Origin: Artemia franciscana
Taxonomy: Eukaryota; Arthropoda; Branchiopoda; Anostraca; Artemiidae
Length of the DNA: 64,000 nt
Direction of reading: 5' to 3'
Assembly: GCF_032884065.1 (NCBI RefSeq)
Contig: NC_088873.1
Coordinates: 5,252,297 to 5,316,296 of the forward strand
This document shows, piece by piece, positions 20,827-34,498 of the stretch (position 1 is its first letter; each line of letters begins with the position of its first letter). Under the pieces are notes generated by a model, which did no database searches, was not told the origin of the DNA, and was given only the letters and a program-made list of their open reading frames with translations. A program made the position numbers and the translations under genes.

Positions 20827-21866
20827 GTAAACTTAGTGTAGAAAAAGAAAACAGTAATGGCTACAGACTCTGCAATTTTGTAGGTATAACAATCTAGTTA
20901 TGACCAACATAGTGTTTGGCCATAAAATGGCCCATAAGTTGACATTGTATTCATGTAATGGTGAGACAGCAAACCTTATTGATTATGTTATTGTAAACTG
21001 AAGACTAGCAGAATCAATACAAGATACTAGGGTATATAGGAGTGCTGTTATTGATGTCAAAAGTAAAGATCACCATCTAGTAGTGTCTAGGGTTAATTTA
21101 AAGCTGAAATTTTGGAAGGGCAACTACCTCCCAGGAAGTTATGATACTGTCAGACTTCAGGATGAGAATTTGAGAGAGAACCTATCCAGGAACAGTTGAA
21201 TACTAAACTTGAGCAATTAAAATATAGCAATGTGGAAGGTAGTTGGAATAACTGTAGAAAAAAATTGTGAAGTTGCTGATTGTGTCTTAGGGAAGAAAGT
21301 TAAGACTACAGCTATGAATATTACTGAAAAAGCTTTATATATAATAGAAAGGAGAAGGAGATTGTACAAAAATTATCTGAGTGATAGATCATATGAAAAC
21401 AAAAGGAATGTAAAGGAAATAGAGAAAACATTAAAATATGAACTAAGGAAGTGTGAAGTAGAGGCCAAGGAAACAATTGCAGAAGATCTGGAGGATGAAG
21501 TTAGATGGCTAATAGTAAAATATTGTGCTGGCATGTTAATAAATTGAGAGGGAGTAGTCAATCCAGACTTGTCCCACTTAAAGATAGGAATAGGGCCACA
21601 ATTAATGATAAGGAAAGAGTTAAAGAGAGATAGGTGGAACATTTTGAAAATGTGCTAAACCAATATACAGTTGCAGGAAAATAGAGAGGAAAATGCAAAA
21701 GTTTATGATCTCTTGGATGTGAAGGAAGTTTTGTTTTATGAGGAAGAATTAGTAACAGTACTAAAAGGATTAAAAAATAATAAGGCTCCAGGTGCTAATA
21801 GTGTGGTTAATCAGTTTCTTAAATATGGTGGCTCCAAGGTTAGAAATAAGCTACTGAAGATTATGA

Positions 21867-22049
21867 ATATTTATTTTATTCATTCTTCCAATAGCTTGTA
21901 AGCTAAAAAGCTTGTAAGCATAATATACAAAATGAAAATAAAAAACTGGCAACTTCTAGAATATTTAATGAAACCAATGCCAAACTTAGGGTTGACAATA
22001 TACATCACTGTAAAAAGAGGTATTTACTAACTCAGTCTTAAAACTAGGA
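21867..22049. other. Unassigned insert at the broken end of RTE copy 2
   Basis: About 180 bp between the truncated RTE and the next satellite block, with TAGCTTGTAAGC and AAAGCTTGTAAGC as a small direct repeat at 21892-21918. No family recognised. Confidence 0.35.
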
Positions 22050-22514
22050 ACTAATCAGATATCAATAGTGTTCTTTGTATACTATAGAATTAGCTTGCTA
22101 GGTGACCATTGAGATCCCACATATGTATAAACCTGAGTTTAAATTGGTGTACTAGTCAGTTATCAATAGAGTTTTGTATAAACTCTAGAATTAGCTAACT
22201 AGTTGACTATTAAGATTCTGCTTATATATAAACTTGAATTCAACTTAGCCAACTAGTTGGCTATTAAGCCCACTTATATGTAAACTTGAGCTTAAATTAA
22301 CCAACTAGTGAGCTACCAATTAGTTCTATCTACCCTACAGAATTAGCTAACTATTTGGCTATTAAGATCCCACTTATATATAAACTTGAGTTCTATATAC
22401 AGTATAGCATTAGCTAACTAGTTGGCTATTAAGATCTCACTTATGTATCACAAGATTAATTTAAACAACTAGTCGGTTAGTATTATTACTAACTAGTAAT
22501 TGTTACCAACAGTT
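22050..22514. repeat. Dyad satellite, block 2
   Basis: Monomers alternate TTAGCTAACTAGTTGGCTA and an inverse-type copy TTAACCAACTAGTCAGCTA, linked by AAGATCCCACTTATATATAA and AGAGTTCTATATACACTAT. Units are diverged and some spacings shortened. Confidence 0.85.
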
Positions 22515-23490
22515 GGCTCTATATACTACACTGCAGCTTGGTGCCTCTTGTACGGTTAGTTCACTCACCCTAAGGGTTCATCATATTTTCTGCACCTTTG
22601 ACTCCCTGATCCACCCCCTTATGCTTTTAAGGGGTGTTAAAAGTGGAGTAAATCTGGATATAATTAGGTCTCAATGGGATACATATGCTAAGCTACAAGT
22701 CCATCTTAAAATCCCTCTTTAGAAAATTGAAATGGCAGGGCCACTGGGTAACACTTTACCAGTTAAGAGAGTAGCCAGACAAAGTGTAATTACCTCACCT
22801 TGTTATTTAATTAATTACATCCTTGAAGCTGAGGATCAGTGTGAAATGTTTTGCATTCTCTCTGGCCTCAATATCTCCCTAGTCAATTATGCTGATGATA
22901 TTTTTAACATTAGCCAAGCTTTGGACAAAATTTCTGAAACTTTCTAAAAACTACAAGGAGAATATTTAAAATTTGGTCTTGAATTTAATGCTACAAAGTC
23001 TGACATTTTGCCCATTGGAAATGCCATTTCTCATACTTTTCATCTCCTAACAGAAGTCATCAAGTGTTGCATATCAGCTGCCTATGCTTCCATAGTCTCT
23101 GCTAAACTTTTTTTCAATTGCTGTTATCTTTCAATGCTGTACAACACTGTTGCTCTCCTCCCACATCATCTACATTGCACCCTTCTAGAAGATCCTTACA
23201 AATGTTGATAAATTGAAAATCCACTCCACTTTTTTTCCATTTTGCAAAATACCTTCTGAGATGTCCAATTTGGACATGCAATTAAAAACTCATCAACATA
23301 CTTCTCATAGTAGATCCTACTATAGTTGTTGCTAAACTTATGGAAAAACACAACCACAAGATTTCAAGACATGCTTGGAGCCCATAGTTATCTTTTCAGA
23401 GATGTATAGTGATACTTTGCTTTTTTTTCTCTCTCTCTCTGTGCAGTGCTCAGTCTTTCTCTTTTTGTAAAAAGAAGGGTTTTCAATAAA
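22515..23490 (+). pseudogene. Non-LTR reverse transcriptase fragment inside the satellite
   Basis: A frame at 22732-22947 ends GLNISLVNYADDIFNISQAL, the YADD region of a non-LTR RT, preceded by SVITSPCYLINYIL, which resembles the GxxxSPxLF box. A shifted continuation reads GLEFNATKSDILPIG. The 3' end has TTTTCAATAAATAATAATAA (polyadenylation-like signal plus A/T tail) at 23480-23500, where satellite resumes. The rest of the LINE is missing. Clade not resolved. Confidence 0.7.
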
Positions 23491-23494
23491 TAAT

Positions 23495-24950
<1,456 letters not shown>

Positions 24951-24952
24951 TA

Positions 24953-25405
24953 TTGGCTGTGGGGCCGGGTAACTGCTGCATATATTTAACACTTATAGAT
25001 TTTAGTCCATCTTCAATTTGAAATTGGTGCCTGCCTGCTTGCCTGCTAGAACGGAGCTTTCTACTCGAAAGCAGAAACATGCTTTGATGAAACGAAAGCT
25101 TGGCTGCACAACTTCAGATACTCATCTCCGACATAGGCTGTATAACTCCACTTTACTTCGCACACTATAGGCTCTGGCTTGTGGACAAGCAAAACCATCC
25201 TTTTTCGCCCCAGGCAAGAGTTCTGTGTAGCTTTCCAAAACATAATGTCATATTCATCAATCCGGCCTGAGGTCCACACTTTCCGTAAAAAACCTCAAAG
25301 GTTAGACCCTTACCAGTTTCCAGGAATAAGCTGAGATCAGCAACATAGGAAGAAAAAAAACAAAAAAAAACGAGACAAAACCAAAGTGTTGCTCTTGCAG
25401 CACAA
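24953..25405 (+). repeat. Family C repeat, copy 1 (~450 bp)
   Basis: Starts ATTGGCTGTGGGGCCGGGTA and ends near GTGTTGCTCTTGCAGCAC. It is matched along its full length, in the same orientation, at 30467-30920. It interrupts the satellite. No coding. Ends in a hairpin-forming GTGTTGC/GCAACAC type motif. Confidence 0.8.
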
Positions 25406-25929
25406 TTAGCAAACTAGTCAGCTATAAACAGAGTTCTATACATACTGTAGGGTTAGCTAACTAGTTGACTATTAAGATCCCAATTATATATAAACTTGAG
25501 TTTAAATTGGCCAACTAGTTGGCTATTGAGATCCCACTAATATATAAACTTCGGTTTAAATTAGCTAGCTAGTCAGCTATCAGTATGGTTTTATATACAC
25601 TATAGAATTAGCTAACCAGTTGGCTATTAAAATCCCGCTTATTATATATATGTATATGAGTTTATATTAACCAACTAGTCACCTATCAGTATGGTTCTAT
25701 ATACACTATAGAATTAGCTAACCAGTTGGCTATTAAGATCCCGCTTATATAAATGAGTTTAATTTAACCAACTAGTCAGCTATCAATTGAGTTCTATGTA
25801 TACTGTAGAATTAGATAACTAGTTAGATATTAAGCACTTATGTATAAACTTGAGTGTAATTTAGTCTACTAATCAGCTATCAATAGATTAGAATTAGGTA
25901 ACTAATTGACTATTAAGGTCTCACTTATA
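25406..25929. repeat. Dyad satellite, block 4
   Basis: Regular monomers with AACTAGTT and AACTAGTC cores and TATAGAATTAGCTAAC linkers. Interrupted at 25930 by a MITE. A further remnant lies at 26619-26707. Confidence 0.85.
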
Positions 25930-25937
25930 TTTACACT

Positions 25938-26610
25938 CAGGCACGTACGCAGGAATTTATTTCGGGGGGGGGGGGGAACCTTCGAAACAGCAGATATAAC
26001 GTAGTACTTTTTTTTATAGTAACTAAATAAATGCAAAAAGCACGTATATCGGAAAATACAGATTAACTTTAATCACTAGTATTGTAGTGGATGGGGGAAG
26101 GAGACTGAGACCTCAAAAGTACGTTTTAGACTCAGGTTATGTTCAGGCGATTTAGAACCAATCTATTATATCCCACTGAAAGGGAAATTTTAGGGTTAAT
26201 AGTGCAATATGGGTGCTGTGGGGGTAGTTCTTCTATTGCAAAAACATCGATTTTAATGAAAAATGATAGTTTCCAAAATTGATCCATTAAAAGCTGTACT
26301 TTATCCTGAAAACGCCATAATATGAAGGATAATTCTATTTTACTGTGAAAAGCAAACTCTTTTTACAAAACAAAATAACAGTACAATTGCTAATTACTTC
26401 AAAGAAGGTAAAAGTTAGACAGAAAAAGGGTTAATAATTGGGCAGTGACTTGATCAGATAATTGCATGCTGTAAAATCCCCCAAAAAAGCTTCATACATG
26501 TATGTAGATTCTTAAAAAATGTCCTACTTTTGCCAGAAATCCCAAGAAACCATGGGGAAATTAAACATTTCGGGGGGGGGGTGCCGAAGGCCCCCCTGCG
26601 TACGTGCCAG
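25938..26610. mobile_element. hAT-type MITE, 673 bp, with 8-bp target duplication
   Basis: Ends are CAGGCACGTACGCAGG and, inverted, CTGGCACGTACGCAGG. TTTACACT flanks both sides (25930-25937 and 26611-26618). The length and sequence of the duplication and the CAG start fit hAT. G-runs follow both termini. The interior is non-coding AT-rich DNA. Inserted in the satellite and nearly undamaged at its ends, so comparatively young. Confidence 0.9.
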
Positions 26611-26707
26611 TTTACACTGATGTTTGAAATAGCCAAACAGTCAGCTATGAATAAGGTGTATACAAATAGAGTTAAGTGGGATCTTAATATTCGGGTGGGA
26701 TCTTAAT

Positions 26708-28146
26708 AAGCTGATTTTAAATATACAAGTTTCATCAAGTTTAGTCTTACCCATCAAAAGTTACGAGCCTGAGAGAAAAAGGGGGGAAAACCCCCTAAAA
26801 GTCATAGAATCTTAACGAAAATCACACCATCAGATTCAGCGTATTAGAGAACCCTACTATAGAAGTTTCAAGCTCCTATCTACAAAAATGTGGAATTTCA
26901 TATTTTTTGCCAGAAGGCAGATCACGGATGCGTGTTTATTTGTTTGTTTGTTTTTTTGTTTTTTGTTTTTTTTTCCAGGGGTGATCGTATCGACCCAGTT
27001 GTCCTAGAACGTTGCGAGAGGGCTCATTCCCTCCCACGCTATATATTTTCCCAAAGTCAACGGATCAAAATTCTGAGATAGCCATTTTATTCAGCGTAGT
27101 CGAAAAACCTTATAACTATTTCTTTGGGGACGACTTACTCCCCCAGAGTCCCCGTGGGAGGGGTTACAAGTTCAAAACTTTGACCAGTGCTTACATATAG
27201 TAATGGTTATTGGGAAGTGTACAGGCGTTTTCAGGAGGATTTTTTAGTTGTGGGGAGGGGTTGAGAAGAGGGGGATATGCTGGGGGAACTTTTTCATCGA
27301 GGAATTTGTCATTGGGGAAGAAAATTTCCTTGAAGGGAGCTCAGGATTTACTAGCATTACTTAAAAAAAACAATGAAAAAATAAATATGAAAAAGTTTTT
27401 TTTCAGCTGGAAGTAAGCAGCAGCATTAAAACTTAAAACGAACAGAAATTATTACCCATATCAGGGGCTCACCTCGTCCTAATACCTCGCTCTTTACGCT
27501 AAAGTATTTTTAGTAATTTCAACTATTTATTCTGCGGCTTTTGTGATTCAGGGGTCATTCTTAATGAATTGGGACAAAATTTAAGCTTTAGTGTAAAGAG
27601 CGAGGTACTGACGAGGGGGCGAACCCCCCCCCCCCCATATATGTAATAAAAACATGAGAATACAAAAGTTCTTTACGTAAGCTAATTTATAAGTTACGTA
27701 TATCTTTTACTTATAAAAAGATTCGTAAAAATTAAAAGTTCTAGTTGCCTTTTTAATTAACCGAAAATCGGAGGGCAACTAGGCTTCCTCCCCCGCTCTT
27801 TTTTTCTCAAAATCATTCGATCAACGTTATAAGAAAGCCATTTAGCCAAAAAAAAAAAAAAAAAAAATTTCGTTTTAATTATTCCTCTGCGGAGAGCCAA
27901 GATCAAAACAAGCATTGATTCAAAAACGTTCAGAAATTAAATAAAAAAACAAGTTTTTTTTTAAATGAAAGTAAGGAGCTCTTTCCCTTAACTCTACATT
28001 TTAAAACAGTAAAAACCTTTAGCGTAAAGAGCTGGGCGTTGAGAAGGAAAAGCCCCTTTCATATACGGAGTAATTTCTGTTCGTTTTAAGTTTTAATGTC
28101 GCTCCTTACTTTCATTTAAAATCTTGTTTTTTTTTATTCAATAGAA
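26708..28146 (+). repeat. Family A copy 4, missing the hairpin terminus
   Basis: Starts inside the element at AAGCTGATTTTAAATATACA and keeps the middle, the module-2 hairpin (27475-27625, arms TACCTCGCTCTTTACGCTAAAG-like and complement) and most of the distal hairpin, whose left arm is shortened. Ends at the T-run next to satellite. Inserted in the satellite. Confidence 0.85.
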
Positions 28147-28345
28147 CTATAATGCTAGCTGACTAGTTAGCTAATTTAAAGTCAAGTTTATATAGGCTAT
28201 GAGTGGGATTTTAATAGCCAACTAGTTAGCTAATTCTATAGTGTATATAGAACTTTATTGATTGCTAACTAGTTGGCTAATTCAGACTGAAGTGTAGGCC
28301 TGTATAAAATTGAGATGTAATTGCTAACTGGATGGCTAATTTAAA
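28147..28345. repeat. Dyad satellite, block 5 (right edge)
   Basis: Last recognisable units, with GCTAACTAGTTGGCTAA and GCCAACTAGTTAGCTAA. Beyond 28345 the motif is lost. Confidence 0.75.
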
Positions 28346-28964
28346 CACTTTCTAAGTACACTGTTACTGTCACTGTCATTCATATAATTACCAGATTATT
28401 TTGCTTGCTAAAAAAGATTAGTTTGCTAGAAATGTTCTTATGACACAAATGAATATTGTATTTAGAATCAAGATGAAATTCTGATTCCAAAGGTATGCTT
28501 GTTCCAAAGGTAATCCCATTTCCCAGCTATCTCATCAGTGAGTTAATTAGAAAATTTACCAGATATTAGGTACAAAACTAAAAAAAAAAATTTTTAAATC
28601 ACAAAACTCTTACGTTACCTTAAATATACGCTGCCAGCAATAGCAACAAGTTCTGTAATTTAACCTTGGTTTAAATTTCTCCCCCTGACTGATGTTTTAT
28701 ATATCTGTCTAGGTCTTGATACTACAGTTTTAAGATCTCTCTCATGTCCTTAGCCAAGAATTGTCATTCCTTTGGTCATTCCATGCCTTTGCTTGAGTCT
28801 CTGGCAAGTCTTATTTCTGTACTTATCGTGATTACGTTTGATCAGGTTGAAATCATTGTAAGCTGTTTTGCTGGTATTGGACTCGACTTGGCTCAGTGAT
28901 ATTGAATTGATTCAGCGAAAGTAATATGGAAAGCAGAGTCGACCCAGCTCTAAATAGCTACCTG
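28346..28964. other. No recognisable feature
   Basis: No frame, terminal repeat or shared repeat was recognised between the satellite edge and the family D repeat. Confidence 0.4.
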
Positions 28965-29280
28965 GAGAAATCTGAATGAAAAACGTGCAAAGCGTCAGAT
29001 GGTTTGCGCAAATCACGCTTTGCACTCCAGGCCAAAGGCATTGAATCAGGATATCAGTACCTGCACAATGCAGATCATAGTCAGCATGCAATTTTTTTTT
29101 CCGCGTTGCTTCATTTCCTCTATATCTAGAATTCTTTTTCTTTTCATCTTTCAAATTATAACTAGATCTACATTGCTTGGGCAATGTGAGGTGTTGCAGC
29201 AACCTTTGTTCGGCTTCGCCGAGTAAAGTGTTGCGAGAGAAACTCTTTGGTTTTGTTTCCTCGCTTTGATTAAACACTGA
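28965..29280. repeat. Family D repeat copy 1 plus hairpin-rich tail
   Basis: 28965-29105 matches 61018-61155 (blocks GCACTCCxxGxCxAAGGC, TGAxTCAGGAxATC, GTACCTxC, GTCAGCATGC, ending in a T-run). The remainder to 29280 contains TCGGCTTCGCCGA (5-bp stem, 3-nt loop) and AGTGTTGCGAGAG, the inverse of the family C terminus. A composite of C-like and D repeats is likely. Confidence 0.5.
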
Positions 29281-29307
29281 AGTCGTTAATCTGTAAGGAT
29301 CTTAAAA

Positions 29308-29990
29308 TAAATACTAGGTACACCAGCTCGCAAAAGTTGTAAACTCCTCATCGCTGAAGATGGTTGTAGCCTAACAATCGATTATTACTTACGAGTCCCC
29401 TACATGTCTTACCATGTAACGAAATCGGTCTTACCATCAAATGCACCAAAAACAAATAATAAGTACACCAACTAGCAAAAGTTGCAAACCCCTCATCGCT
29501 GAAGATGATTGTAGCCTAACAACCGATTATTACTTACGAGTCCCCTACATGTCTTACCATGTAACGAAATTGGTATTACCATCAAATGCACCGAAAACAA
29601 ATAAAAAGTACACCAACTAGCAAAAGTTGCAAACCCCTCATCGCTGAAGATGATTGTAGCCTAACAACCGATTATTACTTACGAGTCCCCTACATGTCTT
29701 ACCACTGGAACGAAATTGGTCTTACCATCAAATACACCGGAAACAAATAATAAGTACACCAACTAGCAAAAGTTGCAAACCCCTCATCGCTGAAGATGAT
29801 TGTAGCCTAACAACCGGTTATTACTTACGAGTCCCCTACATCTCTTACCACTGGAACGAAATTGGTCTTACCATCAAATACACCAAAAACTAATAATAAG
29901 TACACCAACTAGCAAAAGTTGCGAACCCCTCATTTTTGAAGATGATTATGGGCTAACAGACGACTATTACTTAAAACTTTCCTATATTTC
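29308..29990. repeat. Tandem array, 145-146 bp period, five units
   Basis: Unit starts at about 29308, 29453, 29598, 29744 and 29890. Shared blocks include AGTACACCAACTAGCAAAAG, CCCCTCATCGCTGAAGATGA and ATTACTTACGAGTCCCCTAC. Units 2-4 are near identical, and the first and last are diverged, the usual pattern at array edges. A T/C difference and a GTA/CTGG difference mark two subtypes. Confidence 0.92.
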
Positions 29991-30466
29991 TCACAATTGG
30001 TATCGGTCTATTTTGGTTTCAGTGTGTACCTTACTACTGAAGTTGCCAACCCCTTTAAACTTTCAAACTGGTATATTTCATGAAGGAATTTTTCTACAAA
30101 AAAATGGATGACATATACTTTGATCAGCTCGTCAAGAGCTATCGACTGCCGTAAAAAAATAATAAAAAATATGTTCGTCTTATTTCAAAAGTTGGACTTT
30201 TTTCCTGTAGCCCAAGTTTCTAACATCATCAGTTAGGAAGGAGAAAGGATAAACTCTAATTTCTTTAGCAATGAGAGAACTTTAAAAGTCTAAGAGGCAC
30301 ATTTGATACCATTTCTCAACCGCCATCCCAAGTGCGAAAAACCAAATGATAAACTCAGCTGAAATCACGAACAGAAATGGGTAGAAGCAGTAGATGGCAG
30401 CACTTTCGGACCCGTGGGAAAATGCACTTTTTTGTTTTTGTAAATTTTTTTATTTATCACTCAAAT
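29991..30466. other. No gene seen
   Basis: Spacer between the tandem array and family C copy 2. It contains GATCAGCTCGTCAAGAGCTA, a short imperfect dyad, and A-rich runs. No coding support. Confidence 0.4.
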
Positions 30467-30960
30467 AAGATATATTGGCTGTGGGGCCGGATAACTGCCG
30501 CATTTATTTAATACTTATATATTTTAGTCCATCTTCAATTTCAAACTGGTGTTTGCCTGCTTTCCTGCTAGAGTGGAGCTTTCCACTAGAAAGCAGAAAC
30601 ATAGTTAAATGACACGAAAGCTTGACTGCATAGCTTCATATAGTTCTCTCTGACATAGGCTATAAAACTCCACTTCACTTCACACACTATAGGCTCTGGC
30701 TCAAGGACAAGCAAAAACCATCCTTTTTGGCCCTATGCAAGAGTTCTACGAAGCTTTCCAAAATGCAAAGTCACATTCATCAATCGGCCTAAAGTGCTCA
30801 CTTTCCGTAAAAACTGCAGAGGTTAGACCCTTACCACTTTCTAGGAATAAGCTGAAATCGGGGTACTAGGAAAAAAAAGCAACAAAACCACAATAAGTGT
30901 TGCTCTCGCAACACTTTGATTGTGTTTTTAATTTTTTATCGTGTTGCTCTCGCAACACAG
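30467..30960 (+). repeat. Family C repeat, copy 2
   Basis: Matches 24953-25405 from ATTGGCTGTGGGGCCGGATA to the AGTGTTGCTCTCGCAACAC end. The hairpin GTGTTGC-TCTC-GCAACAC occurs twice, at about 30899 and 30941, so the terminus is duplicated. Non-coding. Confidence 0.8.
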
Positions 30961-32514
30961 TTAACTTAATAGATCTATGCTTACAGCCTATCCATACTCT
31001 TTTCAGCTTCGACGTCGTGTTTCTATGCTACTAAATTTATGGCTTTACTATTTATTTATTTAAAGAGCACTGGAAGCCTTTCAATTATTCACTGTGTTTG
31101 ATCTGCTTAATATGGTTTGAAGGTGAAAAAGTCAAAATTTATATTTTGGCTTCTTCTCCCAGTATTCACGATGATGGTTTGGCGAGGATATATTGGAAAT
31201 TTTCCATCGCCAAGATTTAGTAAAGTGTTAAAATGTAGTATTTATAAACTTGAATCTGTTTGTGATGTTATTAATTTGCATTTTGGTTCGAGATTTGAGG
31301 ATTATTTTTGTCAAGAAAAAGCAAGGCTGATGAGTGAAGACGTTTTTTCTTTTGAAGTAAATGCTCGATTGTTTTAACTAAGATTGGACCAAGAGGGGAC
31401 TAGAGGGACCAATTGTACATAAGCTGTGACTATCCCACTTTCTTGAGTTGGTAATTTGTAAACATGAAAATGTTACCAGTAGATACAGTCAAAACTTTAG
31501 TTAAGAATCAGGTGGTCTTTCAGGTTTTGGGTGATCTGCAAAACTGAAGTATTTCTTCTTAGGTTTAAATATCTGAATTCCTCCTTGTGTTAGTCATTTG
31601 ATTGAATCTTGATATCGTTGGGTGGGGATGCACCCTTGGATGAAAATTGGGGAGGATAAATTTTTTCTATTTACTGTGAATATGTAAGAATTTAATTGAT
31701 TTTGTAGCAGGCAAAGGAATGTTTAAAATGAATGGATTTTAAGGCCAGGATATGCTTTTGTTTGAAGATATTGTTGTGCTTTTCTACTTTGTTTCTCGTT
31801 TAGATGGGGGGAGAGTCATTGTGTTCATTCTGAGGCCACATTCTCTTTGTTCAAGCGTTGTACAGTAAATTCTCAACTCTCATGTCTTAGTTAGAAATAG
31901 TTAGCTAAAGATAATTTCTCCCTCTCCTAGGTGCTAAAAGTTGCTCTTGGCTTTTTGAGGTATTTTAACTTAAGTAACATCTCTTAGACCAGTGTACTAA
32001 AGGAGTCCCTTCATGATATTTGTGCGTGAACGAATAACAAGTCGCGAATATCCAATAGAAAGCAAAGATGCCTTTGAAGACCAATTAGCAACAATTATTG
32101 CAAGTAACGACTAAACGAAGTAGGTTATTTTAAAATTGACCTTGATTCCACTGTCTTAATCCACTTATTTAAACATAATGTCATTATATATTGAGCCTCA
32201 GTTCTGATTTTGTAAGATTTTTAAAAATTATTATTCGAGGATTCGTCTACTTTCTGTCATCTGGTGTACATCCTGAGTACCAAATGTGCAGGCGGTACTG
32301 TGCCACCACACATGATGCAGTCTCTGCCGTGCTTGGTAAAGTTCTGATATGCTTGGCACACTTTTACCGCACTTGGCATGTGCCACCCGGTATACTATAT
32401 CTCTGAAAGTTCTCAAGCCCTTGATATTATTAATTTCATGATCGATTTGGAAAATAAAGAAAACAATGAAATTTGTGATTATTTTAAAGCCGTCAGAGCG
32501 AAAAGATTTTGATT
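30961..32514. other. Least repetitive stretch; unassigned 86-codon frame at 31117-31377
   Basis: No interspersed repeat recognised. A + frame at 31117-31377 has normal amino-acid balance (FIFWLLLPVFTMMVW near its N-terminus could span a membrane) but begins with TTG, has no matching family that I know and no visible splice context. This region could include 5' parts of the Raf transcript or a separate locus. Neither is shown. Confidence 0.3.
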
Positions 32515-32517
32515 TGT

Positions 32518-32588
<71 letters not shown>

Positions 32589-32660
32589 TATAATATTCAT
32601 ATAATAGTCATAGATGTAGCTTGGGGATTTTAAGATTTTGAAAATACCTTCTTTGAGGAG

Positions 32661-32732
<72 letters not shown>
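32515..32732. repeat. Two (TA)n microsatellites
   Basis: Pure or nearly pure TA tracts at 32519-32592 and 32662-32732, separated by ~70 bp of ordinary sequence. Tyr-Ile frames across them are artefacts. Confidence 0.95.
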
Positions 32733-32734
<2 letters not shown>

Positions 32735-32817
32735 TCAGTTTTTTGCTTTTTACGCAGTTTAATGTCTTTTCATACTGTAGTCTATTCAAAGATGTTTTTT
32801 TCCTACGTATATTAAAT

Positions 32818-34498
32818 ACAAAAAAGCAAGTTTTTTTTAACGGAAAGTAAGGAGCGACATTAAAACTTAAAACGAACAGAAATTACTTCGTATATGAAAG
32901 GGGATGCTTCCTCGTCAACGCCCCGCTCTTTACGCTAAAGTTTGACTCTTTCTCTTACCTCTACTTTTTAAAACAGTAAAAAACTTTAGCGTAAAGAGCT
33001 GGGCGTTGATGAGGAAGTATCCCCTTTCATATACGAAGTAATTTCTGTTCGTTTTAAGTTTTAATGTCGCTCCTTCCTTTCCGTTAAAAAAAAACTTTTT
33101 TATATTTAATTTCTGAACGTTTTTGAATCAATGCATATTTTGATTTTGGCTCTCCGCAGATGAATAATCAAAACGAAATTTGCTTATTTATTTTTTTGCT
33201 AAATGGCTTTCTCATAGTTTTGATCGAATGATTTTGAGAAAGAAAGGAGCGGGGGAGGAGGCCTAGTTGCCCTCCGATTTTTTGGTTACTTAAAAAGGCA
33301 ACTAGAACTGTTATTTTTTTTACGAATGTTTTTATTAGTAAAAGATATACGTAACTTACAAATTAGCTTACGTAACGAACTTCTGTATTCTCATGTTTTT
33401 ATTACGTATATGAAGGGGTTCACCCCCTCGTCAGTACCTCGCTGTTTACACCAAACCTTAAATTTTGTCCCAATTTCTTAAGAATGACCCCTGAATCACA
33501 AAAGCCGTAGAATAAATAGTTGAGATTACTAAAAATAATTTAGCGTAAAGAGTGAGGTATTAGGAGGAGGTGAGCCCATCATATGGGTAATAATTTCTGT
33601 TCGTTTTAAGTTTTAATGTTTCTTCTTACTTTCAGTTGAAAAAACTTTTTCATATTTATTTATTTATTTTTTTTAATAATGCTAGAAAATCCTGCGCTCC
33701 TTTCATGAAAATTTTCTTCCCCCATGACGAATTCCTCCAAGGAAAGTTCCCCCAACATGTTCCCCTCTTCTCAACCCCCCCAACCTAAAAATCCCTCTGA
33801 AAACGGCTTTACACCTCCAAATAACAATTACTGTATGTAAGCACTGGTCAAAGTTTGTAACTTGTGGACCTCCCATGGAGACTGTGGGGGAGTAAGTTGT
33901 CCCCAAAGAAATAGTTATAAGGTTTTTTTACTACGCTGAATAAAATGACTATCTCAGATTTTTGATCTGGTGACTTTGGAAAAATAATTAGCGTGGGAGG
34001 GGGCCTAGGTGCCCTCCAATTTTTTTGTCACTTATAAATGGCACTAGAACTTTTCATTTCCGTTAGAATGAGCCCTCTTGCAAGATTCTAGGACCACTGG
34101 GTCGATACGACCACCCTTGGGGGAAAAAAAAAACAAAAAAAAAAAAAAACAAACACGCATTCGTGATCTGCCTTCTGGCAAAAAGTACAAAATTCCACAT
34201 TTTTGTAGATAGGAACTTGAAACTTCTACATTAGGGTTCTCTGATACGCTGAATCTTATGGTGTCATTTTCCTACGATTTTTAGGGGGTGTTTCCCCCTA
34301 TTTTCCTAAATAAGGCAAATTTTCTCAGGCTCGTAACTTTTGATGGGTAAGACTAAACTTGACTAAACTTATATATTTAAAATCAGCATTAAAATGTGAT
34401 TCTTTGATGTAGCTATTGATATCAAAGTTCCATTTTTTAGAGTTTTTGTTATTGAGCCGGGTCGCTCCTAACTACAGTTCGTTACCACGAACTGTTTG
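32818..34498 (-). repeat. Family A copy 5, full-length, inverted
   Basis: Left end is the A-run/CAAG/T-run with the distal hairpin at 32828-33090. Right end is CAGTTCGTTACCACGAACTG then TTTGA. The distal hairpin is useful for comparison: its arms read AACGGAAAGTAAGG with CCTTCCTTTCCGTT and TTACTTCGTATATG with CATATACGAAGTAA. Other copies have AACTG/CAGTT and CTCCG/CGGAG at the same places. No coding. Confidence 0.88.

Larger units (their letters stand above)
17455..21866 (+). mobile_element. Second RTE-like LINE copy, decayed, 3'-truncated and heavily invaded
   Basis: Sequence parallel to the intact copy from just before the ATG (17478: ATGAAAATTGGAACTTAGAA) to the codons before the RT palm (ends at CTACTGAAGATTATGAA). 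Retained pieces are 17478-17743, 17888-17966, 18594-18764 and 20827-21866. Stops and shifts are frequent: the Trp6 codon already reads TAG. It lies between satellite blocks, so it inserted in the satellite array. The 3' third with the YADD box is missing. Confidence 0.85.

Noticed and set aside
29308-29990. CRISPR-like array because of regular direct repeats
   Set aside because: Eukaryotic context. The whole 145-bp unit is repeated, with no unique spacers.
31117-31377. 86-codon frame as Raf exon 1
   Set aside because: Begins with TTG, does not resemble the Raf N-terminus and shows no donor in the phase needed by exon 2. Kept only as an unassigned frame.
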